Source: Bacteroidales bacterium (GTDB lineage Bacteria > Bacteroidota > Bacteroidia > Bacteroidales > PXBB01). From it: a stretch of 41,063 bases of DNA. Positions 1-9,500 of the stretch are shown here, piece after piece. Within the stretch, counting starts at the first letter, position 1. Every line of letters begins with the position of its first letter. The stretch covers positions 1 through 41,063 of the forward strand of contig PXBB01000165.1 in assembly GCA_003565735.1 (NCBI GenBank), written 5' to 3'. The notes under the pieces were generated by a model, which was not told the origin of the DNA, searched no databases, and saw only the letters and a list, made by a program, of their open reading frames with translations. Both the position numbers and the translations under genes were made by a program.

Positions 1-425
1 CGAAGGAAAAAACAAAATGAGTGTTCTAAATGCTGTTAGAAATAAAATAATTCATCGGGTTTATGCAGTTATAAAAAACCAAAAAAAATATCAAATAAAT
101 TTGGATTTATCATAGAAATCAAGAACCTCCTCTCACACCCTCTTCCAAACCCTCTTGCTCAAACTCAAACGCTCTCTTCCTGTTTCTCATTCCCCGGCGT
201 CGTCCTTATTTGCATCCATAAACTGTGTTTTCAATAAAAAGAATAGATTGTTTGTCCGATAAATTCGGAGGAGACATCTGCCAATACTGCTTTATTTTCT
301 TTTTTTCCAAACACTTCAAAAAAAGAAATGGCCAAACTACGGTCAATTCATTCTTATTAAGTGAAAAATAATTAATTTTGCATCGTATTAAATGTACATT
401 GAAAAAAAACAATAAAAGCATTAAA
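1..425. other. Gene-free left edge and leader of the lipid operon
   Basis: No convincing gene is seen. Around 77-120 lies an AT-rich stretch loosely resembling the upstream box found before several minus-strand genes of this window, so a minus-strand gene may lie beyond the left edge. At 255-269 a short hairpin (TCCGA, loop, TCGGA) is followed by GGAGACATCTG, which resembles repeats at the right end of the window. The last 50 bases carry the likely promoter of the ketosynthase gene. Confidence 0.5.
373..380 (+). promoter_or_regulatory. -7 box of the lipid operon
   Basis: TAATTTTG fits the Bacteroidota -7 consensus TAnnTTTG and lies 45 bases before the ketosynthase ATG. No good -33 TTTG is seen at the right distance, so this is a moderate call. 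Confidence 0.45.
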
Positions 426-1649
426 ATGAACAGAGTAGTCATAACAGGCATAGGCATATATTCAACTATAGGAAAAGGCATAGAAGAGGTTACGGACGCC
501 CTTTATAATGGGCGTTCCGGTATTATATTAGACAGTGATCGTAAAAAGTTTGGTTACCGTTCGGGCCTGACGGGTTTTGTGGAACGCCCAGACCTTAAAA
601 AACTTCTTGACCGCCGATCGCGGGTAAACATGCCGGAACATGGTGAATATGCTTATATGTCAACCATAGAAGCATTAAAAAATGCAGGTATCGATCAGGA
701 TTTTATTGACAATAATCCTATGGGAATTATATTTGGTAACGATAGTTCTACCCCGGCAGTTATAAAAACCGTAGATATAATCAGAGAAAAAAGAGACACC
801 ACATTTGCAGGTTCCGGAGCCGTCTTTCAATCGATGAACTCGTCCGTCTCAATGAATCTTTCGGTAATTTTAAAACTCAAAGGCGTCAACTTCACCTTAA
901 GTGGTGCATGTGCCAGTGGTTCTCATGCCATTGGCAACAGCTATTTATTAATAAAGCATGGGTACCAGGATCGTATCATTTGTGGGGGTTCTCAGGAGAT
1001 TAATTTATACTGCGTGGCCAGTTTTGATGCCTTAGCCGCCTTTTCGACCAGAGAGTCGGAGCCTCACAAGGCTTCACGCCCTTTTGATAAAAGCAGAGAT
1101 GGTCTTGTGCCGAGCGGAGGTGCAGCCACTTTAATTCTGGAAAGCTATGAGTCTGCTGTAAAAAGAGGCGCCCCAATTATTGCAGAAATATTTGGCTATG
1201 GTTTTTCTTCTGACGGCAACCATATATCTGTCCCCGACGTAGCAGGACCTACAAAAGCTATTAGCATGGCTTTACAGCAAGCAGAAACAGCACCGAAAGA
1301 CATTGATTATATTAATGCTCACGCTACATCAACTCCTTTGGGCGATGCTAACGAAGCAAAAGCAATAGATAATATTTTTGCTCAATCCAAACCTTATGTC
1401 GCCTCAACAAAATCGATGACAGGCCATGAAATGTGGATGGCAGGAGCCAGTGAAGTCATTTATTCGCTTATTATGATGCAAAATGGATTTATTGCCCCAA
1501 ACATCAATCTGGAAGAGCCGGATGAATTTTCGGCCAAATTGAATATCCCAAGAGAACGCGTTGACAAAAAATTTGGAAACTTTTTATCCAATTCCTTTGG
1601 TTTCGGTGGCACAAATTCTTCTTTGCTTATTGGTCCATTAAAAAAATAA
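426..1649 (+). CDS. Beta-ketoacyl-ACP synthase (FabF/KAS II-like ketosynthase)
   Basis: Condenses an acyl chain with malonyl-ACP. The 407-residue length is normal for FabF. The thiolase-fold catalytic triad is visible: Cys162 in GACASGS, His299 in NAHATSTP and His334 in TGHEMWMAG; the C-terminal SFGFGGTNSS loop is also present. I chose ATG 426 (MNRVVITGIG) over the upstream in-frame TTG at 378 because family members start there and the -7 box covers the TTG. It is the first gene of a five-gene cluster with its own ACP, acyltransferase, radical SAM enzyme and hotdog protein, so it probably builds a specialised acyl chain rather than serving as housekeeping FabF. Ketosynthases of flexirubin/aryl-polyene-type clusters are relatives; which product is made cannot be read from the sequence. 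Confidence 0.93.
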   Translation: MNRVVITGIGIYSTIGKGIEEVTDALYNGRSGIILDSDRKKFGYRSGLTGFVERPDLKKLLDRRSRVNMPEHGEYAYMSTIEALKNAGIDQDFIDNNPMGIIFGNDSSTPAVIKTVDIIREKRDTTFAGSGAVFQSMNSSVSMNLSVILKLKGVNFTLSGACASGSHAIGNSYLLIKHGYQDRIICGGSQEINLYCVASFDALAAFSTRESEPHKASRPFDKSRDGLVPSGGAATLILESYESAVKRGAPIIAEIFGYGFSSDGNHISVPDVAGPTKAISMALQQAETAPKDIDYINAHATSTPLGDANEAKAIDNIFAQSKPYVASTKSMTGHEMWMAGASEVIYSLIMMQNGFIAPNINLEEPDEFSAKLNIPRERVDKKFGNFLSNSFGFGGTNSSLLIGPLKK

Positions 1650-1661
1650 TTTGTACCTTTG
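1629..1661 (+). promoter_or_regulatory. Internal promoter for the ACP gene
   Basis: ATTG at 1629-1632, then 21 bases, then TACCTTTG at 1654-1661. This fits the Bacteroidota TTTG-N19-21-TAnnTTTG promoter. It sits over the stop of the ketosynthase gene and about 20 bases ahead of the ACP ATG, so the ACP can be made independently of the first gene. Confidence 0.6.
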
Positions 1662-1680
1662 CATTTTAAAAGACTTTCTG

Positions 1681-1932
1681 ATGCAAAAAGAAGAAATTAT
1701 AAAAATTATAGATAACTTTCTGATTGAGGAGTTTGAAATAGAAGCTTCCAAAGTAAAACCAGATGCTCATCTGCAAGACGATCTGGAACTTGAAAGTTTG
1801 GATTTTGTTGATATTGCTGTAATCGTTGAAGAGGAGTTTGGTTTTAAGCTGAAAGGCGAAGAGATGGGCAATGTAAGAACGCTGAACGACCTTTACGACT
1901 TCATTTACAACTATTTACAAAAGAATAAGTAA
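1681..1932 (+). CDS. Acyl carrier protein
   Basis: An 83-residue acidic carrier protein. The phosphopantetheine attachment serine is Ser39 in LELESLDFVD, a small variant of the usual DSLD motif. It should carry the growing chain for the adjacent ketosynthase. ATG 1681 is preferred over an in-frame TTG at 1651, because the region between holds the internal promoter and the protein then begins at the first ACP helix. Its location inside a lipid cluster marks it as a dedicated ACP rather than the housekeeping one, which normally sits beside fabF elsewhere. Confidence 0.93.
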   Translation: MQKEEIIKIIDNFLIEEFEIEASKVKPDAHLQDDLELESLDFVDIAVIVEEEFGFKLKGEEMGNVRTLNDLYDFIYNYLQKNK

Positions 1933-1944
1933 AAAGCCATATAC

Positions 1945-2853
1945 ATGTCTTCATGGAGTGGTAAAACAAGAGGTGGCATTGCCGGCTACAAGGTATTTGT
2001 TTTTTTAATCAAACATACGGGAATTGCTTTTGCCTACTTCCTGCTTTTTTTTGTTGTATTCTATTACCTCCTAACTTCGATAAAATCTGTCAAAGCATCA
2101 TACTGCTATTTTCGCAGCATTCAAAAGTTTAATTTTTTCAGGAGCTGTTTGAGTGTTTACAAAAATTTCTTCATTTTTGGACAAACACTCATTGACAAAA
2201 TTGCTGTAATGAGTGGCGTTGATAATAAACTTAATTTTTATTTCGACGGTGAAGAACATTTGGTAAAAATGGTAAACGAAAAAACAGGCGGTATGCTTGT
2301 AAGTGCTCATGTAGGCAGTTTCGAAATAGCCGGTTATCTTCTTAAAAGAATAAATACGAAAGTGCACATACTTATGTATGAAGCCGAACATCAAAACATA
2401 AAAAAATACCTGTCAGGCGTTTACAAAGATATTACAGCACATATTATTACTATTAAAGAAGACATGTCCCATATTTATGAAATAAAAAAGGTCTTTGAAA
2501 ACAAAGAGTTTTTATGCTTACATGGCGACAGGTTTGTTAGTGGCAGTAAAACTATCGCCATGACATTCATGGGAAACCAAGCAGCATTTCCGACAGGCCC
2601 TTTCTATCTGGCCCAAAAGTATAAAGTTCCTGTATCATATGTATTTGCTGTTAAAAAAAGCACTTTTGCTTATCGTTTTTTAGCTACACCTGCCAAGTAC
2701 TATTATACAGAAAAAATTAACCTGCGCACGAAAACTGCACATCAAGAGCAAATTATTAAGGATTACATTAAGGCGCTCGAAAATGTTATTATGAACTATC
2801 CACACCAGTGGTTTAATTTTTATTATTTTTGGGAAAAAAAATATCAGCGATGA
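1945..2853 (+). CDS. LpxL/HtrB-like lysophospholipid acyltransferase
   Basis: A 302-residue membrane-anchored acyltransferase. One long hydrophobic segment lies at about residues 17-48. The catalytic HX4E motif of the lauroyl/myristoyl transferase family is seen as His122 and Glu127 (AHVGSFE). The middle part (HGDRFVSGSKT, then FPTGPFYLA) matches the substrate-binding part of the family. In the family it moves an acyl chain from ACP onto a lipid acceptor; with the neighbouring dedicated ACP it probably transfers the product of this cluster to a lipid or amine acceptor. It follows the ACP by 12 bases and overlaps the next gene by ATGA. The acceptor is unknown. Confidence 0.85.
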   Translation: MSSWSGKTRGGIAGYKVFVFLIKHTGIAFAYFLLFFVVFYYLLTSIKSVKASYCYFRSIQKFNFFRSCLSVYKNFFIFGQTLIDKIAVMSGVDNKLNFYFDGEEHLVKMVNEKTGGMLVSAHVGSFEIAGYLLKRINTKVHILMYEAEHQNIKKYLSGVYKDITAHIITIKEDMSHIYEIKKVFENKEFLCLHGDRFVSGSKTIAMTFMGNQAAFPTGPFYLAQKYKVPVSYVFAVKKSTFAYRFLATPAKYYYTEKINLRTKTAHQEQIIKDYIKALENVIMNYPHQWFNFYYFWEKKYQR

Positions 2854-4202
2854 AGAAACTGCTCCTCGTATCAGCCAACCAGATGAAAAGCCCCTACCCT
2901 GTTTACCCACTAGGGGTCTCATATTTACACACTTATTTGGAAAAGCACTTGAAGGATATGGATGTGAAAATATTCGATTTCATCCTTCATGATTTTGCGG
3001 ATTATGAAAATATTCTCAAGACTTATCAACCGGACTATGTGGGCTTGTCAATAAGAAATGTTGATGATGTTAACATCACTGTTCAGCAAAGCTTTATAAA
3101 TCATTATAAAAAAATTGTTGAATACATCAGAAAATATTCAGATGCCGTTGTTATTGCAGGAGGCTCGGGGTATTCGATATACCCGAAGCAGATGTATGAG
3201 TTTATCAAGCCCGATTATGGCATATATGGCGAAGGGGAAGCCCGCTTCTGCGAGCTTCTGCAAGCTCTGGAAAGCAATAATGACTATAGCCAGATAAGTA
3301 ATTTGGTGTACCGCCATAACGGTCAACTGTTTTTTAACAAAAATGAACAAAGCCTCAAAAGTATTGATGTGTGCTTTGACGACAAAATATTGGATTACTA
3401 CTGGCAACATAGCGGCATGCTTAATGTGCAAACCAAAAGAGGTTGCCCGTTTAAATGTATATATTGCACCTACCCAATTATTGAGGGGCATAAAGTAAGA
3501 ACGCTTAATGCATCTGTAATTGCCGATACCTTAGAGGACTTATCGCGCAACAGGGGCATAAATTACATTTTCTTTACCGATTCCATTTTCAATATTGATA
3601 ATGCATTTAATTACGAATTGGCCGACATAATCATCAGAAAAAAACTTGACATACAATGGGGTGCTTATTTCAACTTCTGCAATATTGATGAAAAATTGTT
3701 AAGTTACATGCAAAAAGCCGGCTTAAAACATATTGAATTTGGCACAGATACGCTGTCTGAGTCTATGCTGAAAAACTACAATAAACCATTTAAGGTGTCA
3801 GATATTATGCATATTTCCGACATTTGTGCCCGCCTGGGTATCGATTATGCACACTTTTTGATTTTGGCAGGCTATGGTGAAACAGAAGCTACGATAAATG
3901 AAACTTTTAATAATGCACGTTTGTTAGAGAAAACTGTTTTTTTCCCTTTTATTGGATTGCGGATATATCCCGGCACCAAACTGCATGAAATTGCCCTGAA
4001 TGAAGGCAAAATAAACGCTGCCGATGATCTACTCCGTCCCACCTATTATATATCCGACAAGGTGGACACTTCATTATTTAAAGCCAAAGCAAAAGAAACA
4101 GGCAAAAGATGGATTTTTCCCGAAGACGATCTTACGGCCATCATGCAAAAAATGAGAGCACGCAATAAAAAAGGTCCGCTCTGGGAATTTTTAATACAAT
4201 AA
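2850..4202 (+). CDS. B12-binding-domain radical SAM enzyme of a lipid cluster
   Basis: A 450-residue protein with an N-terminal cobalamin-binding-like Rossmann region (about residues 1-140) and a radical SAM barrel. The 4Fe-4S ligands are Cys199, Cys203 and Cys206 in CPFKCIYC. No DxHxxG B12 motif is visible, as in many class B-like members. The start ATG 2850 overlaps the preceding TGA (ATGA), so translation is coupled to the acyltransferase; an in-frame TTG at 2829 is less likely. Related proteins in Bacteroidota sit beside ACP and ketosynthase genes and are thought to modify acyl lipids; methylation or another radical rearrangement are both possible. The substrate is not determined here. 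Confidence 0.87.
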   Translation: MKKLLLVSANQMKSPYPVYPLGVSYLHTYLEKHLKDMDVKIFDFILHDFADYENILKTYQPDYVGLSIRNVDDVNITVQQSFINHYKKIVEYIRKYSDAVVIAGGSGYSIYPKQMYEFIKPDYGIYGEGEARFCELLQALESNNDYSQISNLVYRHNGQLFFNKNEQSLKSIDVCFDDKILDYYWQHSGMLNVQTKRGCPFKCIYCTYPIIEGHKVRTLNASVIADTLEDLSRNRGINYIFFTDSIFNIDNAFNYELADIIIRKKLDIQWGAYFNFCNIDEKLLSYMQKAGLKHIEFGTDTLSESMLKNYNKPFKVSDIMHISDICARLGIDYAHFLILAGYGETEATINETFNNARLLEKTVFFPFIGLRIYPGTKLHEIALNEGKINAADDLLRPTYYISDKVDTSLFKAKAKETGKRWIFPEDDLTAIMQKMRARNKKGPLWEFLIQ

Positions 4203-4207
4203 GAAAC

Positions 4208-4636
4208 ATGGAACATTATAATATCCTTGACCTAATACCACAAAGACCACCGGTTGTCATGGTTGACAAACTAAAATATTGTGATAATGTTAAAACGGTA
4301 TCCGAATTTGTGATAAAAGCAGAAAATATTTTCTGCGAAAACAATCAATTTCAAGAGCCGGGACTCATAGAAAACATTGCACAAACAGCAGCTGCACGCA
4401 TGGGTTTTATGGTAAAAAGCGGTGGCCAAAAACCTCTTATTGGCTATATAGGTGCCATAAAAAATCTTCACATACACTACCTCCCTGCTGTTGATAACGT
4501 ATTAACTACAACCGTTGAAGTGGTAAGTGAAATTATGGGATTTACTGTTATCAAAGGTCAATCCTTTTGCAATGATAATATAGCAGCAGAATGCGAAATG
4601 CGGATTTTTTTGACAGATAAAAACGCTGTTGATTAA
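4208..4636 (+). CDS. Hotdog-fold beta-hydroxyacyl-ACP dehydratase-like protein
   Basis: A 142-residue single-hotdog protein of the FabZ/ApeP type. The N-terminus LIPQRPPVVMVD matches the family opening LPHRPPFLLVD, with the His changed to Gln. The segment EPGLIENIAQTAA keeps the catalytic-region Glu-x3-Gln pattern of FabZ (ExxAQ), but the FabZ HFP histidine that should precede it is absent (NNQFQEPG). It is therefore either a diverged dehydratase using other residues or a non-catalytic or thioesterase-like hotdog. It is the last gene of the lipid operon, 5 bases after the radical SAM gene, which supports a role in chain processing. Confidence 0.8.
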   Translation: MEHYNILDLIPQRPPVVMVDKLKYCDNVKTVSEFVIKAENIFCENNQFQEPGLIENIAQTAAARMGFMVKSGGQKPLIGYIGAIKNLHIHYLPAVDNVLTTTVEVVSEIMGFTVIKGQSFCNDNIAAECEMRIFLTDKNAVD

Positions 4637-4637
4637 A

Positions 4638-4719
4638 CTTAAATCCGTAAGGGTTTGCGTAACGAAGGGCTGAAGCGTATTTCATGCCGACTTGTTATCA
4701 AAATACTTGCGGATTTAAG
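4638..4719. repeat. Inverted repeat with 54-base spacer after the lipid operon
   Basis: CTTAAATCCGTAAG (4638-4651) pairs with CTTGCGGATTTAAG (4706-4719) with one mismatch, starting two bases after the stop of the last lipid gene. No T-run follows, so it is not a standard intrinsic terminator. It could be an RNA element, a processing site or a small mobile repeat. Confidence 0.55.
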
Positions 4720-4767
4720 GATTAAAATTTAAAAGTTGATTTTTTTTATTCATATTAAAAAAAATAT

Positions 4768-4775
4768 TACTTTTG
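4768..4775 (+). promoter_or_regulatory. -7 box of tRNA-His
   Basis: TACTTTTG matches TAnnTTTG exactly and ends 14 bases before the mature tRNA 5' end. No well-placed -33 TTTG was found. Confidence 0.6.
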
Positions 4776-4789
4776 CAAGACTTTAAAAT

Positions 4790-4867
4790 GGTGGTTGTAG
4801 CTCAGCAGGTTAGAGCACCAGATTGTGGTTCTGGGGGTCGTGGGTTCGAATCCCATCATCCACCCCA
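4790..4867 (+). tRNA. tRNA-His (GTG anticodon)
   Basis: A full cloverleaf: acceptor GTGGTTG/CATCCAC with one T-T mismatch, D-arm GCTC...GAGC, anticodon stem CCAGA/TCTGG with loop TTGTGGT (anticodon GTG), and T-arm GTGGG-TTCGAAT-CCCAT. An extra G at position -1 (4790) faces C73 (4864), the hallmark of tRNA-His. CCA is encoded at 4865-4867. A -7 box lies upstream and a strong terminator downstream, so it is a single-gene unit. Confidence 0.96.
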
Positions 4868-4871
4868 AAAG

Positions 4872-4895
4872 CCCTCCGGATGGAGGGTTTTTTTT
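4872..4895 (+). terminator. Intrinsic terminator of tRNA-His
   Basis: CCCTCC, loop GGAT, GGAGGG, followed by eight T. It is placed four bases after the encoded CCA. Confidence 0.9.
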
Positions 4896-4947
4896 GCAAA
4901 TGCATCTTATGCCTCCATTATGCATTAAGGAATTCGTTGCTGCTTTA

Positions 4948-6366
4948 TTATATGTATAGAAGAACCCAAAGCATAACAGACACGAATGCTGCCAGGGGAG
5001 CCACAATAATGAAAAATACGCCACCCATTCTAAAATCTTTTTGTTCCAGCATTCCCGTTGCATAGGCTATGGCATTCGGAGGTGTGGATACAGGCAGAAG
5101 TAAAGAACTCGAGCAAGTTATGGCCACAATAACAGGTACAGCAACTCCAAAAGGAGCAGATAAAGAAACAGCCAGCGGGATAAGAATAGAAGATGCTGCC
5201 GTGTTGCTCATCACATTTGACAAAAGGACACCAACCAAGCTAAAAAGAACAGCAACAACAACGACAGCCACCGGCAAGTTGTTTATTTGACTCATAATAA
5301 TTTTTGCCAAGCCTACATCTACCAGTGCTATACCCAAAGCCAAGCCACCGGCAACGAGCATAAGCGTATCCCATGGGAGTGCTCTGACCTGTTCGGCATT
5401 AATTACCTGTGTAAGCGTTAGCAGTAATATCGGGACGGCAGATGTGGCTGCCACAGGAATGCCATGCAATGGTTCTGTCATCCACAAGGAAATAGTAGCC
5501 ACTAATGTCGTTATAACAGCTTTTCTTTTAAAAGGCGATACTTTGATGTCGCTTTCAGGTATTTTTGACAAATCCACAGCGTCCTTGTCAAATTTTAATT
5601 TATAGGTCAGGTATCTGTAAAATACATAGACCAATAAAAGGCCTGTAGGAAAACCAACCACCATCCAATCAATAAAAGTAATGGTCAGCCCCATTTCATT
5701 AAGTGCGCCCACAGCAATGGCATTAGGCGTGCTGCCAATAATGGTACCTATACCCCCTACAGAAGCTGCTGCGGGGATACCAATAAGAAGTGCCTTTGAA
5801 TAATTTGCTTTTTTACCCATAACATGAATTAAGGGTAATATTGAAGAGATCATCATGGCTGTGGTTGCTGTATTGGACATGACCATACTTGCCAGGGCCG
5901 TAACAAACATGAGCCCCATAAGTAATTGTTTAGGTTCTGAGCCAAAACGTCTGATGGTAAACCTAAAAAGCCAGCGGTCCAGTTCGACCTCTTTCATCCC
6001 CTGCGCTAGAAAAAAGCCTCCCAAAAGCAACCAAATGACATTGCTTGTCCAGGTGTCAACATATATGTCAACCGGCGCTGTTTCGGGGACAACATAATCG
6101 GTGCCAAAGCCAAATATTAATAGCATTATAATCAATATACCTACAGCAAATGGGGGTATCGCTTCAGTTATCCATAAGCCTACAGCTAACACACCAACAA
6201 AAAACACATAATCAATGGCTATACCATAATTGAGTCTGCTAAAAAAATAGGTCAAAATTAATGCTATTACAAAATTGCCTATGAATGTAGAGGTGTTAAA
6301 AAGCCAGCGAATTTTCATTTTCTTATACCATTTGCTAGCAGCATACCTTGTGTCACTTGTTGCCAT
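4948..6366 (-). CDS. DASS/SLC13-family sodium:anion symporter
   Basis: A 472-residue polytopic inner-membrane protein with about 11 hydrophobic segments. It shows the paired SNT substrate/sodium motifs of the divalent anion:sodium symporter family: MSNTATTAM near residue 165 and MSNTAASSI near 387, each followed in its half by a STPNAIAVG-like hairpin (about 212 and 430). Both halves are intact, so the transporter should be functional. Family substrates include succinate, other dicarboxylates, citrate and sulfate; the sequence alone does not decide. The gene stands alone, with a -7 box about 40 bases upstream that shares an extended T-tract with other minus-strand promoters here. Confidence 0.92.
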   Translation of the reverse strand: MATSDTRYAASKWYKKMKIRWLFNTSTFIGNFVIALILTYFFSRLNYGIAIDYVFFVGVLAVGLWITEAIPPFAVGILIIMLLIFGFGTDYVVPETAPVDIYVDTWTSNVIWLLLGGFFLAQGMKEVELDRWLFRFTIRRFGSEPKQLLMGLMFVTALASMVMSNTATTAMMISSILPLIHVMGKKANYSKALLIGIPAAASVGGIGTIIGSTPNAIAVGALNEMGLTITFIDWMVVGFPTGLLLVYVFYRYLTYKLKFDKDAVDLSKIPESDIKVSPFKRKAVITTLVATISLWMTEPLHGIPVAATSAVPILLLTLTQVINAEQVRALPWDTLMLVAGGLALGIALVDVGLAKIIMSQINNLPVAVVVVAVLFSLVGVLLSNVMSNTAASSILIPLAVSLSAPFGVAVPVIVAITCSSSLLLPVSTPPNAIAYATGMLEQKDFRMGGVFFIIVAPLAAFVSVMLWVLLYI

Positions 6367-6407
6367 AATATGAGGTTTGTTTTATTTTTAGAATAATACG
6401 GTGGCAA

Positions 6408-6430
6408 CAAAAATAATCAAAAAAGATGTA
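6408..6430 (-). promoter_or_regulatory. Promoter region of the DASS transporter gene
   Basis: Read on the minus strand, TCTTTTTTGAT runs directly into TATTTTTG (6415-6408), a TAnnTTTG -7 box. Over about 25 bases this closely matches the promoter of the CotH/T9SS gene at 10741. Confidence 0.5.
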
Positions 6431-6508
6431 TAATCTATTAAACAATACTATTCATTAAACTCAATCTCTTTCAGGCGGTTTTTTAGTTTTATTGAATGGG
6501 AAGCCGTT

Positions 6509-9500
6509 TTACTGAACTGCAATTTTCCCTACAAAAGTTTTATTAATTCTTACAAAATAAATACCCTGGGGCAGTCCCGACACGTCAATGCTGTTTTTGT
6601 TATAGTCATTCAGTACCAGTTGCCCTAAGGTGTTGTAAACCTTAATTTTTTCTGCCTTTTGGCTTACATACAGCGTATTAGAAACGGGATTTGGGAAAAG
6701 AGATATGGTATTACCAGTGTCTGAGATATCTTCGGTGCTGCTGATTACATTAGAGGCACCCGGCGTTGGTATATTGAACAGTATTATATTAGGGCTGCCG
6801 TCGGGGTAGCGACCGAAGGAAATATCAGTGATTTGTTGCCCGAAAGTCAATGTGTCAATAACCGTAGTGCCATCCGGGGCAAAAAGCCCTATGGCTTCAC
6901 CCGAAGCAGATAATTTGAAGTTGGTGTGAAGCACGTCCTGTTCGGGAGTTCCATCAGCCCAAAGGAGCAAAAAGCCCTGAGGTGGTATTTTGGTGTCTTC
7001 GAAGCCTATGGGTATTAAGTGCCTTGTAGGATTATCTAATTTGTCTGTTATATAAAAGCCGCCAATGTCAACCGTATCAGCTGACGCATTATATATTTCT
7101 ATCCAGTCGTCATATTCCCCATAAGCATCAGCTATGATTGTGCTGTTAGAAGCCATAAATTCATTTATGTATAGCGACATATAGGAGGCCGCCGTATCTT
7201 CTTCAAATAAGGCTGTAAAAGTTGCCGCCTGGCTAAGGTTTAGTGTGATATAAGCTTGTGTATTGCCTGTCTCTAACCATTCAACAAATTTATAGCCGGG
7301 TTTAGGTATGGCTTGTAGGCTGACAGGGATATCATTAAAGTATTTTCCGGTCCATGGGTATGGCGAACCCATAATACCTTTGGTGTTATCATCAATAAGA
7401 ATAGAGTTGATTTTTACAGAGCCCTGTTGAGGGTTGTTCACATCCAGTGTGAGATTATAAGTGCCGCTTATCTGCCATTTGTCCATGATATGCTGAGAGA
7501 CAGAAGCAGAGCGGTTTAAAGCAAAATATTGTAAAATATTGATGTGCTGGTTCCAATGTCCTAAGTTAAGGGGCAAACGCCATCTGTCTATATGTTCTTG
7601 CATGCCCGGGGCATAGATATACTTCAACGAATCTATTACATCTAGCATTCGGTGTGGCAAAAAGCTGGTATTTATATGGTCGGCCATAGTATTTATAAAA
7701 CCATTGCGAAAGTTAATATTTTCAAGCAGGTTTCTGAATAAGAGCGTTGACCAGTCGGGGTTTGCCCATTCTGTATTGCCGGCCTCGCAGGCATACTCTA
7801 AGGTATTATGAAGGTGGGCATTTAGGCCTTCTATGAGTCCAAAGCCAAAGTCCAAATCATAAAAAAGCCAGCGCCACCTGCCGTCTTTACCATAAGGGGC
7901 ATGAGGGACAAAGTTGTCGGTTCTTTTGCACCAAAATTTAATGTTGTTTCCCGGCCAGTCGGTATTACGGTAGTATATTTGAACGGCCTGATAAAGCATA
8001 AAGTTTTCAACATCCATAAGCGTTTTAACATATTCATAATGTGTGTTTTGACTCATGTCATTGCTGTCAACGTAATGATGCAGCCCATAATAATGCATCT
8101 GGTCAGAGATGTAGCCGGTGTTGATGCTTCCATGACCTTCTAAAATGGCAACATCATCGGCATCTATGTTATAGTGGCGGCTGATATAATATTTATCCAT
8201 TCTTTCTCTGATATTGTGAAAACCCCAGTATTCACCGTTTAAGAACACAACGGCAGACTGAAATGCCATAACATCTAACTTGGTGTGTGCTATCAGGCTG
8301 TGCATCAAACCGTCTCTAAAGAAAGTATTGCCCCAGTCGTTGCCGGAAGCGCGAAGCATAAGCCTGTCGAATTTTTCCAGCGGTAAATCAGATACCCTTT
8401 TTGTATGCCCGTCAAAAACAGGGTAGCTAAAAGGCGCCGGACCGTATTTATCACGGGCGTACACGCGTAATGATTTTTGATTAAAAGTGCGCGAGGCACC
8501 GCCATGTATCCGCAGGCCTGCATCTTGCCTCAGTCCTGTTACGCCTGTGTTTTCAAAATACTCTAAGTGAACGGGGCGTTCCCATGCGCCTCCACGGCCT
8601 AAATAATTAGCCGGCTGCCATAATGTAAGAGAATCATTAGGGTTTTGCTGTTGCCACTCGTAGTATTTATCGCCCAATACATAAATGCCTATGGTGCTGT
8701 CAAATAAGTTGTCGTTGTCAGTAACCAGAGAAAGGACAGGGGTGTTGTATCTTGAAAAAATACCTGTGTCAACAAAGTAGGTATGCGTTTCGGTTTTTAC
8801 GGTTACGGAGTCGGGGATAAAAGCTTTGGCTCTGACCACATTCGATTTAAAAACTTCTCCGGCAGGAGGTAAAAAATTTAAGGATGTTTCCGAAATCATG
8901 GAAATGGTGTTGGTGTCGCCAATACGGCTGTCGATAAGTAACGGCTGAGAGAATACCGGATGTCCTGTGTTTGGCTCGGAGCCATCAAGGGAGTATCTGA
9001 CAACTGCCGTGGGGTGGTTAATATTTATATCAAGGTTGAAGGGAGCCTCAAAGAAGCCCCCGTGAACGGAAAACGCGGGCTTGGCATAGGAGATGCCATT
9101 GAAAGCTTGCGACGTGTTATTTGATTGGCCCGGTGTGGGCTCTGTAAAATACTTAAAAACGGTGCTCCCATCAGGGTATCTGCCATAAGAGATGTCACTT
9201 TCCAGTGCCACAGGCTGCAAAAAGTCACAAATATGACCGGTAGGTGAGCTTAGTATGAGTGGTTCGCCGGAGCTACTTATCCTGAAATTGGTATGTAGCT
9301 CAGGGTAAAACAAATCCTTTCCCGAAGCAAATACTGTCATAAAGCTATCCGGTTCTATTACTACAGGCGGAAAGCGCCACATATCCAGTTCAAGGCTATC
9401 GTCCGACAGTGTGAAGTTGTGCAGCAGCACCGGTGATGTACCTGCGTTATACAATTCAATCCAGTCTTCGGCATCTCCTGCAAAATCAAAAACAGTGAAG

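Noticed and set aside
206-481. 91-codon minus-strand frame at the left edge
   Set aside because: It overlaps the start and promoter of the ketosynthase gene, and the translation is low-complexity with no family resemblance.
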